From: Cyanophora paradoxa
Taxonomy: Eukaryota > Glaucocystophyceae > Cyanophorales > Cyanophoraceae
DNA: 64,000 bases
Assembly (NCBI GenBank): GCA_004431415.1
Contig: QPMI01000507.1
Location: 243,777 to 307,776, forward strand
Direction of reading: 5' to 3'
A model generated the notes under the pieces. The model was not told the origin of the DNA. It ran no database searches and saw only the letters and a program-made list of their open reading frames with translations. Position numbers and translations under genes: made by a program. Position 1 is the stretch's first letter. Each line of letters starts with the position of its first letter. Positions 26,214-35,500 of the stretch are shown piece after piece.

Positions 26214-26532
26214 CAGGGATTATATACTTGAAACCACCATGAACGAAACGGACCTCATTAATAAAAGAAGAACCACCATTGGGGAGGGTGCAGGCTACAC
26301 CACCACCAGTGGCAATCTTGAAATAGAGCGAAACACCAGCAAGGAGTTGCTTGCGAGGTAGATCAAAGTAAGCGGTATTCTTGAAGCCAAAAGTGTTGCC
26401 CCGGGGACGAACTTGCTCGAGGAATGGTTTGTATTTGGGGTTGGTTCCGATTTGGAGACCAGGGGAAAGATAAATTTGATCGGAACCGGGAGTTACGAGG
26501 AGTTCCTTCAGGGTAGTTCCAGTGAGTGCCAT
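26214..26532 (-). pseudogene. Major capsid protein of lineage A, 5' fragment cut by B1
   Basis: The first ~106 codons of an MCP: the order of strands NTAYFDLPRKQLLAGVSLYF and INEVRFVHGGFKYIIP parallels the B MCP (NRVVFKIPRYHFLNGLAL, IKRIEISHASFRYVVP). The gene is cut by the right end of B1 at 26213; the rest is not in the window. It is divergent from the minor capsid gene at 26585 across a 52-bp AT-rich spacer (26533-26584), which likely holds both promoters. Confidence 0.75.
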
Positions 26533-26584
26533 CTCTTATGTTTAAAATACCAAAAGAAATTTTTAAAATGCTTTATTAAACAGA

Positions 26585-27471
26585 ATGACGCGTTACTATC
26601 TCAATATTGATTCCAGGGACCGATCGGATGGAACCCCAACTAATTTCACATACAGACTCCCTTATGCGATCCAAAAGGTCAGAGCCTGTCGAGTAACGAA
26701 CTTTGAGATGTTTCACAATCTTTACAACCTCTCTGAAGTAGGAACCCTCACCACACAAACACTCGATAATGCTGGGAACCCAAAGAATAGAAACAACGAA
26801 GTCCTCCGAGGTGCATATACACCGGATTCACTGGTGAATTATCTGATCGCTCGCATTGGATCCCAGCCCTATAATCAAGCGGGTGGCGGAACTTACACTC
26901 GCCATTTCTATGTAACCTATGATCCACAACATTGCTTCTAAGGTTCATGTGTGAGGTTCCATTCTCAATCACTATGAACACTCAACTCTTAGCCAATTTC
27001 TGTGGTTTTGAAAATGCTAACACACTGTACCAATCGAGTCCTCTATCATCTAATGTCACAGTTGGAGCCTTTACTTATGCTCACTACATTGATAGTGAAA
27101 TGCCATTAGATCTACTATTTAATTCCTATTTGCTTCTTCATGTTGATCCACTGAAAGGAAGATATGTGAGCAATAACAAACGAGATAACAATGCTATCGC
27201 GAAAATTGAGATTGACCAAACGGTTGGCAGTCTATTAAAATATGATTCATCGAATAATTCCATGATCGTTCACGAGCAGAATGGCTTGGTTGAGGTTGAG
27301 ACTCTAGATGTGAGACTTTCTTACTGGAATGGAGCCACAGCAGACATTACTACCGACTGGTCGATGACTCTTGAACTGATTACTGAAGATGATAAAGATC
27401 TGACGAAAAAAGCATTGAAGAATGTCATAAAAGAGTTGGAGGGACTCTACCTGCCGTTCTCACGGTCATAG
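26585..27471 (+). pseudogene. Minor capsid (penton-like) protein of lineage A, one frameshift (A2)
   Basis: It opens MTRYYLNIDSRDRSDGTPTN, followed by FTYRLPYAIQKVRACRVTNFE, the standard start of Polinton-like minor capsid proteins. The second part (from about 26932, another frame) contains CGFEN and ends with a beta-rich S-M-T-L-E-L-I segment as in the B paralogues. The frames meet near 26935. The total length of ~295 codons fits the family. One shift may be real or an assembly error. Confidence 0.75.
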
Positions 27472-27507
27472 GAAATACTGTAGAATAAATTTGTTTCAAT
27501 ATTACAA

Positions 27508-28284
27508 ATGGCTCGCAAGACTCAACCCAAGAATTTCTTAGCCAAACCAGCCGCTGAAGCGGATGTTGGCAATGGTGAGAATGGAAGGAACTGGTATAAG
27601 AAATCGAAAGGACTCGCTGCATACGGAACTGGTGACCTCGAAAAGGAAGTCCATAAAGAACGAAACCAATTCACCCAAGCCACTACGAAAAACAGTAATG
27701 ATGATAATGCCCTTGTTGACCAAGTCCCACTGAACCGCATGCCCGGAGCCAAACGAGGAATCAAGAAAGGACAGTTCAAATCATCCACAAAGGACAAGGT
27801 TGCCTCATCATCGACACTGCTGAAACTGCTTGATGGTGGTGAGCGACTCTACTCAACCTATTCCGAGAAAGACCATCGCAACCGCTACTTTATTCGTTCA
27901 ACCACTGGTGGACTGAAATCTGTAACATATCAGTATGCTAAGAGTCTTGTTGATGGTATTGCAGCAGAGACCAAAAACGAAAACAAGATCAAGGAACAGC
28001 CAATCACAAAGGAAAAGGTTGAGAAGAAACCAGAAGTAACCCATGAAGTTATTCCCGAACCTGTTCATGTGGCAAAAGACTCACCTACAGAATTGATTGC
28101 AAAGACCATTGAGTATCAAGACTCCAACAAAACGGATTTGCCGGTTCTCAATAAGTCGATCCTTCGGGTTGCCACTTCGCAGGCTGATCCAGTCAACTCG
28201 ATTCCAAATGCTGCCCCAATGGTCTCTGGATTCGCCAAGCTTGGTATAAGACCGGTTATCGCCGTTAAGGATCAATCTGAATAA
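27508..28284 (+). CDS. Unknown lineage-A protein, 258 aa (A2)
   Basis: A hydrophilic protein, Lys/Glu/Pro-rich, with a compact segment at about 95-150 (LLKLLDGGERLYSTYSEKDH...TYQYAKSLV) and a disordered second half. It lies after the minor capsid gene and before the conserved non-coding block; the end of a second copy begins the window. Its position and composition parallel the B 227-aa protein, but I see no clear sequence match. Possibly a virion-associated or scaffold protein; function unknown. Confidence 0.7.
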   Translation: MARKTQPKNFLAKPAAEADVGNGENGRNWYKKSKGLAAYGTGDLEKEVHKERNQFTQATTKNSNDDNALVDQVPLNRMPGAKRGIKKGQFKSSTKDKVASSSTLLKLLDGGERLYSTYSEKDHRNRYFIRSTTGGLKSVTYQYAKSLVDGIAAETKNENKIKEQPITKEKVEKKPEVTHEVIPEPVHVAKDSPTELIAKTIEYQDSNKTDLPVLNKSILRVATSQADPVNSIPNAAPMVSGFAKLGIRPVIAVKDQSE

Positions 28285-28616
28285 TATAATTTCTCAAACA
28301 TTGTTAGCGCTACGTAACCAATCCTATCCCGTAGGCTCAAAACTTCTTCATTTTTATGGAGGCGTTGTAGAGCGAAGTGAAATATCCATAGGTAAATCAC
28401 TTTAATCACCTGTTCTACCGGTTCAGTGGTAGAAACTTGCAGCCGACAAGTGAACCTTCTGGGTATCGGTGGCTTTATCATTTTTCCAGCATCTTCTTTC
28501 GTACTGGATGCTCTGCAATCGGGACCAAAATTTGACAGGAGTTTATTCGCTATATACAGACAGAAAAACTACTTAAAGATTTCTTAACATATATTAAGAG
28601 AGTAGAAAAGGACAAC
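28285..28616 (+). other. Conserved non-coding block with hairpins (A2)
   Basis: This is the counterpart of 151-517. The nested stem (GGTTC/GAACC, ACTTG/CAAGT) is kept exactly at 28420-28456, while several one-base indels elsewhere break any shared frame. ACTTAAAGATTTC at 28571-28583 precedes the next gene. Confidence 0.45.
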
Positions 28617-28874
28617 ATGCCAATCAGTGAGGCTCAGAAGCGTGCTACTTATCGTTATCGTAAAACTGAAAAAGGTCAGGAATATTTGAAAAAGTACAAT
28701 GCCAGATTTGCAAAGCAAATGCGTGACTTATACCATACTGATGAGTGTTACAGAGCCATGAAGATCGTTGAGAGTTCCCAGCGTCTCTATGCTTCCAATG
28801 CAGTCTGCTTTGTGAAGTATCTCTATGGTGTCCCGTATTCTAACCGTGGTCGCAAATCGAAATATCTCTGTTAA
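28617..28874 (+). CDS. Small basic protein upstream of the replicase (A2)
   Basis: An 85-aa homologue of the protein at 518-781, starting MPISEAQKRATYRYRKTEKG and ending NRGRKSKYLC. It keeps Y-x-x-D-E in the centre and a VKYLYGVP segment before the AT-hook-like tail. The coding sequence is far more diverged from its A1 partner than the non-coding DNA on either side. A hairpin (28885-28924) follows the stop. It likely binds DNA; the exact role is unknown. Confidence 0.75.
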   Translation: MPISEAQKRATYRYRKTEKGQEYLKKYNARFAKQMRDLYHTDECYRAMKIVESSQRLYASNAVCFVKYLYGVPYSNRGRKSKYLC

Positions 28875-28884
28875 TCGTTTTTCT

Positions 28885-28924
28885 CAGCGCGATCTGCTCT
28901 GAGAAACCCGTGGGAAACGCGCTG
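28885..28924 (+). terminator. Conserved hairpin after the small basic gene (A2)
   Basis: CAGCGCG (28885-28891) pairs with CGCGCTG (28918-28924). The stem is conserved with 792-829 in A1 while the loop varies, which supports a structural role. Confidence 0.4.
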
Positions 28925-29115
28925 GAACCACAAATATAATCATTCTGTTATTTTTAGAGTTCGATGATCGAGCCAACCCTTTGTTATTTTTATGAATGCC
29001 CTCGACTAAATTTATTTTGTTGGAGACTTTTGGTTTTGTCGGTAAAATTTGACGCGAGTATAAAAGTATTTAAAGAAAACTTTTGTAGGTATATATTAAT
29101 AGAGTGAACAAAGAA

Positions 29116-31301
29116 ATGCCTCGACCAAGTAATCGAATTTCGAAAAATTTGCAGGATGAGATTCTTGGCTACTACATGCAAGCAAAAGTAGAAGACAAAT
29201 TGACCCGAGAGCAGGATATCTATTTCTTGAGAGAATTTACTTTCAAAGCAATTAGAATTCCAAAGTTGATTGATATCAGAGATACACTGAGAGGTATCGT
29301 AGAGCCTCGTTTGTATCGCAAGCAGGAGAAGAAGGAGAAGAGGGCTGAGAGAGCCGCTAAGAATGTTGAGAAGCAAAACAAGAAAGCGGAGCAAGCGAGA
29401 GAGCGGAAGCGCTTGACTCCTTTCCAGCAGATGATTGCTAACCTCCGTGAGTTTGTTGAAAACTCACCTGGAAACATGGTCACCCTGAATGTGAGACTCT
29501 TCCGTGAGTTGCAAGAGGGAGAACAAGCCCTGCAAATGCAAACAGGGTCACTGAGAATGGTGTGACCTACATTGAATCGAAGAGGCTTCGGAACAATCGC
29601 CCCTTTGGTATCCAGTGTACCAAGGCAGCTTTTCTGAATGCTCTCGGTCTGGTTCAATCCACCTTCAATACGTTCCCATGTGTTGAGGGGACTGTCATTG
29701 CTGAATTTATTGCAGCAGTTATTGAGTTTAACTCGACCAATCAAGATTTCCGCTACCTAAAACTAATTGAGCAAGATACCTACCCCGATATTATGACAAT
29801 TGAAAGAGTCATCACGACAGATAATGAAGAATACATCCCAAGAAATGAACAAGTCCTCAGAGACAATACAAACGCTCCAATGATTATTTCGAATTTCATT
29901 AAAAACGAAGGGAACCCCCAAGCCACCACATTCAAGGAAATGTTCTTGAAAGGTGATTCATTCAAGGTTGGGAAGTGTGTTTTCGATGTCCTCATCAAAT
30001 GGTTTGGAGGAGCGTTTGAGAAGGCTAAGACCAAAGGGAAATACAAGCGAATCGATTGGTCTTACAACGGACTCTTTAAGATGGTGAATGGGCGAGACCC
30101 TGCTGAAGGAGATGATTGGGGCATTTCTTTCAAGTCCATTTCGGAGAAGGTTCTTGACCCACTGCGTCTAGGCATGGTTACAATTGGAAAGGACGACAGA
30201 ACCCCTGTCCCTGAACTGACTTTCCTGCCCAAGACCAGGAACACACACTTGACCCCTTCTGTTGCATATGTGAAGATTGAGAATGGTCACATGTATTTGT
30301 TAAATCACAATATTAAGGCTCTCACACAGTCCTTCAATGGCTCCAAGCCAAAAGATACCAATGTTCCACTCAGTTCTCGTTACAAGATTATAAAGCAAAG
30401 AAGGTTCAAGGAGTTTGCCACAAATCCCGATGACATTCTGAGAATTGTCAGGTCTGACAATCCAAAGAACCAATCGAGCATTCGAATCTGCTATGGTGGT
30501 TCACTGGATGAACTACTCAGAGAGTTCATTGTGGTGCATAATTATCAGGTCCAACCTGGGTTCTCCCAAATCGGAAAGGCAACCCATATTCGTTTCACTA
30601 TTGACGATAAGGATGTTGTCGTGACCCCACCTGGTAACGATACAGATGTGGAAACAGCTTTCGAGATTAGCTTCAAGAATGCTGAGTACAGAGATAAATT
30701 CGAGAAACTAAATCTGGATATGTATAGGTCTCTAATCAACACTTCCAACAAGAGTACTTACAATGAGCAAACCATAAATGCATTCAAGAATGGAGTGCAG
30801 ACTGCCCTTCGTGGTCTCTTTGATGTGGATGAGGAGACCTTTGATGAAATTCGCTATAACACAGATATTTACGAGTTCGATATGTGCAAAGCATACCCTT
30901 ACATTGTAGCCTTGATGATCAAATTCGTTCCTGTTCTCAGCAAGTTCGATGTCTTCAAGAGTGTGACAATCACAGATGCAGAGCAAATCGAGGAATACAG
31001 CTTCTATTACGTGAAACTGGACGACAAATACTTTTTCAAAGCCAAAGACAAGAACGGAAAGGAGTACGAAGCAAACACCTACAACAGATACAAGAGGATG
31101 ATCATTGATTCCAAGTACAATGTCGTTCCTGGTTTGGTTCTCAAAAAGCATTTCGAGGATTTCAAGGATGACATCTCCATCAAAGCGGTTCTGCGACCTT
31201 ACAAACTCATTCCCAACCTTGCAGGCAACACAGTTGCTCGAATCTTAGATAGCGACCTCGATCCTGTTGATAAGAAGCAGATCTTGGTGAGTGCAATTGG
31301 G
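29116..31301 (+). pseudogene. Replicase of lineage A, 5' part, interrupted by B2 (A2)
   Basis: It starts MPRPSNRI like A1, and the first ~90 codons are nearly identical to A1; after about 29390 the two diverge sharply. A frameshift lies near 29560. The polymerase motif A reads DMCKAYPYIV (around 30880). At 31301 the frame is cut by the B2 element within the motif-B region (SAIG), and the same frame resumes at 56130 after one copy of the duplicated ATTGGG, so the gene was uninterrupted before B2 arrived. Confidence 0.85.
31296..31301. repeat. Target-site duplication of B2, left copy
   Basis: ATTGGG directly precedes the terminal GCTCGCATGG of B2 and recurs at 56124-56129 directly after the other end. 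Six bases is the usual Polinton/Maverick duplication length. Confidence 0.9.
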
Positions 31302-31699
31302 GCTCGCATGGGGGTGGCCCCCACCAATTACGCGACCTTCCCGCGACCATTTTCAATAAGCACATTTTCAGCATCACGAATCTCAGTCACAAAATCACAA
31401 ATTCGCACTGAGCCACATTGTATTTTTCAAACATCTAACCCTTCCTTACTGAAACCAATCACGAAACCCTTTCATTCTTCATTTTTCTAATTCCTTACCA
31501 TTCCCAGTAAGCCTTTAACTTTCCCCGATCTCTCAGTAAGGACAGTAAGACCCTATTTTTTGCGTAATGTTCCTGATCCTTGTCGAACTGTTTTCAGTAG
31601 TCCAATTTGAAAAATCAAGGTGAGCCCCACCGATAGGTTAAATTAACTTATATAGTGCGTATATCCCACTTAAAGATTTCCCACTATACAAGTATAAAG

Positions 31700-32023
31700 A
31701 TGCCGGGTAATCAGCTCCCCTTACCTAAAAGTAAACTGTGCAATGTGTGCAAAGAGGTCAAGCCTGCATCGTGGTTCCCTTTGCGCAAGTGCAAGTCGGG
31801 AAATATAACATTATATTGGAGATGCATAGAGTGCCACCGTGACTATCAAAATGATCACTATCACAATGTCTTAAAAACGCGTCCGAAAATCGAAGTACAA
31901 TCGAAGATATGCCCGGATTGCAAGATTGAGAAGCCTGCAAGCGAGTATAATAAAAAGCAAAGTACGAAGGATGGTCTCTACTATAAATGCCGACAGTGTT
32001 ATAGTGAGACTCGGACGAGCTAA
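31700..32023 (+). CDS. Zinc-finger protein encoded in the left TIR (B2)
   Basis: A 107-aa protein starting MPGNQLPLPKSKLCNVC. It has C-x2-C pairs in each half (CNVC/CIEC and CPDC/CRQC) and the repeated KPAS and DGLYYKC strings, as in the B1 protein. The ATG at 31700 was chosen over an upstream one because ACTTAAAGATTTC (31668-31680) and a TATA-like ACAAGTATAAAG lie just before it. The right-TIR copy (55417-55722) is frameshifted near its end. A viral regulator or DNA-binding factor is plausible. Confidence 0.78.
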   Translation: MPGNQLPLPKSKLCNVCKEVKPASWFPLRKCKSGNITLYWRCIECHRDYQNDHYHNVLKTRPKIEVQSKICPDCKIEKPASEYNKKQSTKDGLYYKCRQCYSETRTS

Positions 32024-32058
32024 TTTATGATTTTAAAATGAGATTTATATTTTTTAAA

Positions 32059-32111
32059 GCAAGTTTGTGCATGAGCAAGCATGCCGAAAATGCCCACCTG
32101 CACAAACTTGC
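32059..32111. repeat. 13-bp hairpin and tandem repeat in left TIR (B2)
   Basis: GCAAGTTTGTGCA (32059-32071) and TGCACAAACTTGC (32099-32111) are perfect inverted repeats around a 27-nt loop. Two copies of AATCGAAATGTACG follow. The mirror copy is at 55312-55364. The B1 right TIR keeps it only partly. Confidence 0.6.
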
Positions 32112-32264
32112 GACTTCAATCGAAATGTACGAATCGAAATGTACGATTAGCATATTTACGACAAAGTACGACGATAGACCACGTTAAAATACACTCGCGC
32201 CCCGCCCACTATGCAAGATACATGCCTTTCTTATGCATGCTCTATGAAAAATAAAAATAAACCA

Positions 32265-32573
32265 TTAAGCCAATGTGATAAGATTCGATCCAAGAGATTG
32301 GTAAGCGGTTGTTAGACATTGGATGTTTGATGTCATCGCTTTAAGGTTAGAATCACATTCGGCAAAACGTGCTACGGGATCACCATACGCCGATTGCGCA
32401 AGGACATTAACCAAGAGGTTTTTATATTCATGAACAACCGGGGACAGTTTGTTAGTTTGCTGTATTGTTTTTTCGACAGTTTGTAGTGCGGCTACAAGTT
32501 TGATGGTATCGAATGCAAGAGCAACAGGTTGAGAAGTAGTAGAAGGAGATCCACCAAGTGGATAGGTCGCCAT
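32265..32573 (-). CDS. Unknown 102-aa protein after the S74 fibre gene (B2)
   Basis: A small, mainly helical protein starting MATYPLGGSP and rich in Ala, Thr, Leu and Ser, with no Cys cluster or membrane helix. It begins three bases after the stop of the S74 fibre gene, so the two are probably co-transcribed. It could be a fibre-associated or assembly factor. It lies next to the TIR and has no counterpart visible in the truncated B1. Confidence 0.55.
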   Translation of the reverse strand: MATYPLGGSPSTTSQPVALAFDTIKLVAALQTVEKTIQQTNKLSPVVHEYKNLLVNVLAQSAYGDPVARFAECDSNLKAMTSNIQCLTTAYQSLGSNLITLA

Positions 32574-32576
32574 TTA

Positions 32577-35500
32577 TTATACTGTGACATTTTTAATTTG
32601 GTCTATTTGATCTTGTAAACTCTTGCATTTCTGGGATAATTCTTTAACAGCTTCTATGAGAACAGGAACCAATGCTGTGTATTCAATTGCTAACAGCCCA
32701 TCCTTTCCTTTTCCAACAACTTCTGGTATCACTTTCTCCACATCTTGTGCTATCAGTCCTAAACATGTCTTACCATTTTGGGTATCCTTTTTCTTGTAAG
32801 ACACCCCTTCTAATCTTTCAATTGCTGGTAAAGCGCCTGTAAGCTTCTTAATATCTGTTTTGTATCTTCTATCACTTGCAAGGTATTGTGTCCTTACCCA
32901 AAATGTCCCCACATTATCCAATGACGCCATATCCCAATCATTTGCATCTCTCCACACACAAACATAGGTTCCATGTCCTCTAATATATGTTGTTCCATCA
33001 CTGGAAAAATAGAAACGTGAATAGCCATCTGTTGATGCTAACCATGTGTTGTGTGACCATACTGCTGTTCCTGGTTTACTAAAAACATTATCCCAACTGA
33101 TCATACCATTTGCTGGTGCTGTTCTTCCTACTTCTTTTGTCCATCCAATCATCCCAATGTGACATCTTCCCTTTCTTGCAATAAATCGAATATGTGAGAA
33201 ATTCGCACAAAAGAAGGATGTCCATGTTAACCCATCATGCCAATTTGAATCGGCTACATTTGAAATATTTTGATACGTATTTACTCTCATAATGTGATTC
33301 CATCTACCATTTCGATATCCACCAATATCAAAATATCTACAATTCGTCCAACAGAAATACTGGACATGACATGTTCGCATTCCACTGGGAACTTCAATTT
33401 GCATGTAGTCACCACTTGTGGTATCATTTTCGATGTTACTATAAAATCCTTCTACTGGATTGTCTGTTGTAGGTTTCCAACCTGTCTCCCAAGATCCTAT
33501 AAAATAAACAGATGCACTATTCCATCCTGAAACCACATCAAAACTGGTAATGTTTCCAATGGAATTTGTGACATCTGTTAATGAAAGATAGGATGTAGGA
33601 ATAGTAGGTTTACTATAAACATTATTCCAATGAATAAAACCGGTGTGTCCACCATATGAACTACTATGTGCGCGATCGTGTGTAAAACCAATTCCCATAA
33701 TGTGAACTCTTCCGACTTTTGGATAAATACGAATGTGAGTAAATCGACCGGCAAGGAAGATAGGGACATTATTAACTCCGTTGTGGTGATTGTCGCTACT
33801 GCCGTCATGTGGTTGATAGTTATTAACTCTCGTAATAAATACAACCGTTCCATTACTACGGACTCCCCAAATCTCAAAATAACGGCTATTGGGCCACGGT
33901 AAATGTGTTAGGAATGCTGTCCCATTAACCAATGCTGTGGGTATTGTATACTGAATCCATGTAGTTGAAGGAGCTGCTATATCATCGTATTCACTGTTGT
34001 ATACATAACTTCCATAATTATATCCTGGATCCCATTGCCACCCACTACCGGTTATCCAAGTTCCACTCGATAACTGATAAGCGCCACCTGCTACTGTGTC
34101 ATCAAAAGCGTAGAATTTCGGAACGTCATAACCATTTCTTTTTAATGTTGCAACATCTATGGTTGTTGCATTTATAGTAGTTCCTGTAATTGACGCCGCG
34201 CTTACACTTGTAGTAACATTTAAAGTTCCTCCTACCCATAAATTACCATTATTATATGATTTTAATAATGCTAAATCGGAGCCATTGCGAAACTCCACAC
34301 AAACATTATCAGAGTTTCCATAACCTCGAATATATGTCGTATTACCATTTCCAAACCAAAATCGTTCTATATTGTCTGTTGATTTTAACCATGTATTTGT
34401 TGGCCATGTTGCGGTTTGTGGAAGGTCTGCGGCTGAGTAAAATGATGGTTTGCTAAATATATTATCCCAAGAGATCATACCAACCTCATTGTCTGTCGCT
34501 CTCTGTCTGCTCCACCCAAAAACACCTGTGAGATGAATGCGACCTTTAACACCTTTTACAACAATCTTTTTATAGAAATCACAGTTAATAGAAGTATATA
34601 TAATAGCGTTATAGGTTCCATCTTGAATTCCGCTATCTTGTATTGCTTGATAGTGATTAACACGTTTTAGGAAATGCTGATATCCATTAACAGTTTCACC
34701 GTAAATATCGAAATATCTACAATTACGCCAATTTAAAAGTTGAATATAAAACGATTTCATACCTTCTGGAACTGTCCAACGCATAAAACAATCGCTGCAA
34801 TCTTCATCATATTGTGGTGTGGTGTAACATCCTGTTTGTCCTGTTCTTGCGACCCAATTCAAATTCCAATTATTTGCGCTTCTATCTGATGAAATCATAT
34901 CTAATTGGTCGAAATCATAACCTTTTGGAATTGTTGTTCCACCAATTTGTAAAGTGGTAGCATTCACAGTTCCTGTTACAGTTCCACCTGTGAGAGGTAG
35001 ATAATTCGCAAGAGCTGATGTTAATTCGGTATCTGTAACAAAATCTGTAACAGCTAACTGTAATTCTGTATTTGTAACATAATCTTTGTTTTCTAAGTAA
35101 TCATCTGTAACAACACCGGAAAGGGTTGTATTGTGTAAGTTTTTCGCCGCCATTCTCTGATTGACTTCTAAGGCGCCACCTGATGTCGTTTTAATCCACG
35201 CCATCTCACATTTTCCGTGATCATCTGTGGGTTGTCCCGCAACGGGAAGATAGTTAACGACTTTCTCCCTTGTGAATACTATTTTAGGTCTTGCTCCATC
35301 ATATGCGCTTTGATCTGTAACGTTTATTTGAATAGCTGCTGAAAAATTCTCTACTTGTCCTGTTTCCCCTGGGTGATAATTCGTGACATAGATACTGGGG
35401 AAAGTATCATTTACTCCTACATTAAAATCGCCATCATAAACTCCATTTACAATTGGATCCCTGGGTAATCTTACTGCAAGAGTTCCCACCATCGGTGTGC

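Larger units (their letters stand above)
31302..32252. repeat. Left terminal inverted repeat of B2
   Basis: It pairs with 55173-56123. It contains the terminal GC-rich palindrome (GGGGGTGGCCCCCACC), clusters of CAGTAAG (complement of CTTACTG), the zinc-finger gene and a 13-bp hairpin. The gene-free part 31302-31699 holds these repeats and the ACTTAAAGATTTC motif only. Confidence 0.88.

Noticed and set aside
31302-31490. Extension of the A2 polymerase frame into the B2 terminus
   Set aside because: The open frame continues by chance into the TIR; homology with A1 stops at 31301, and the target duplication marks the true border.
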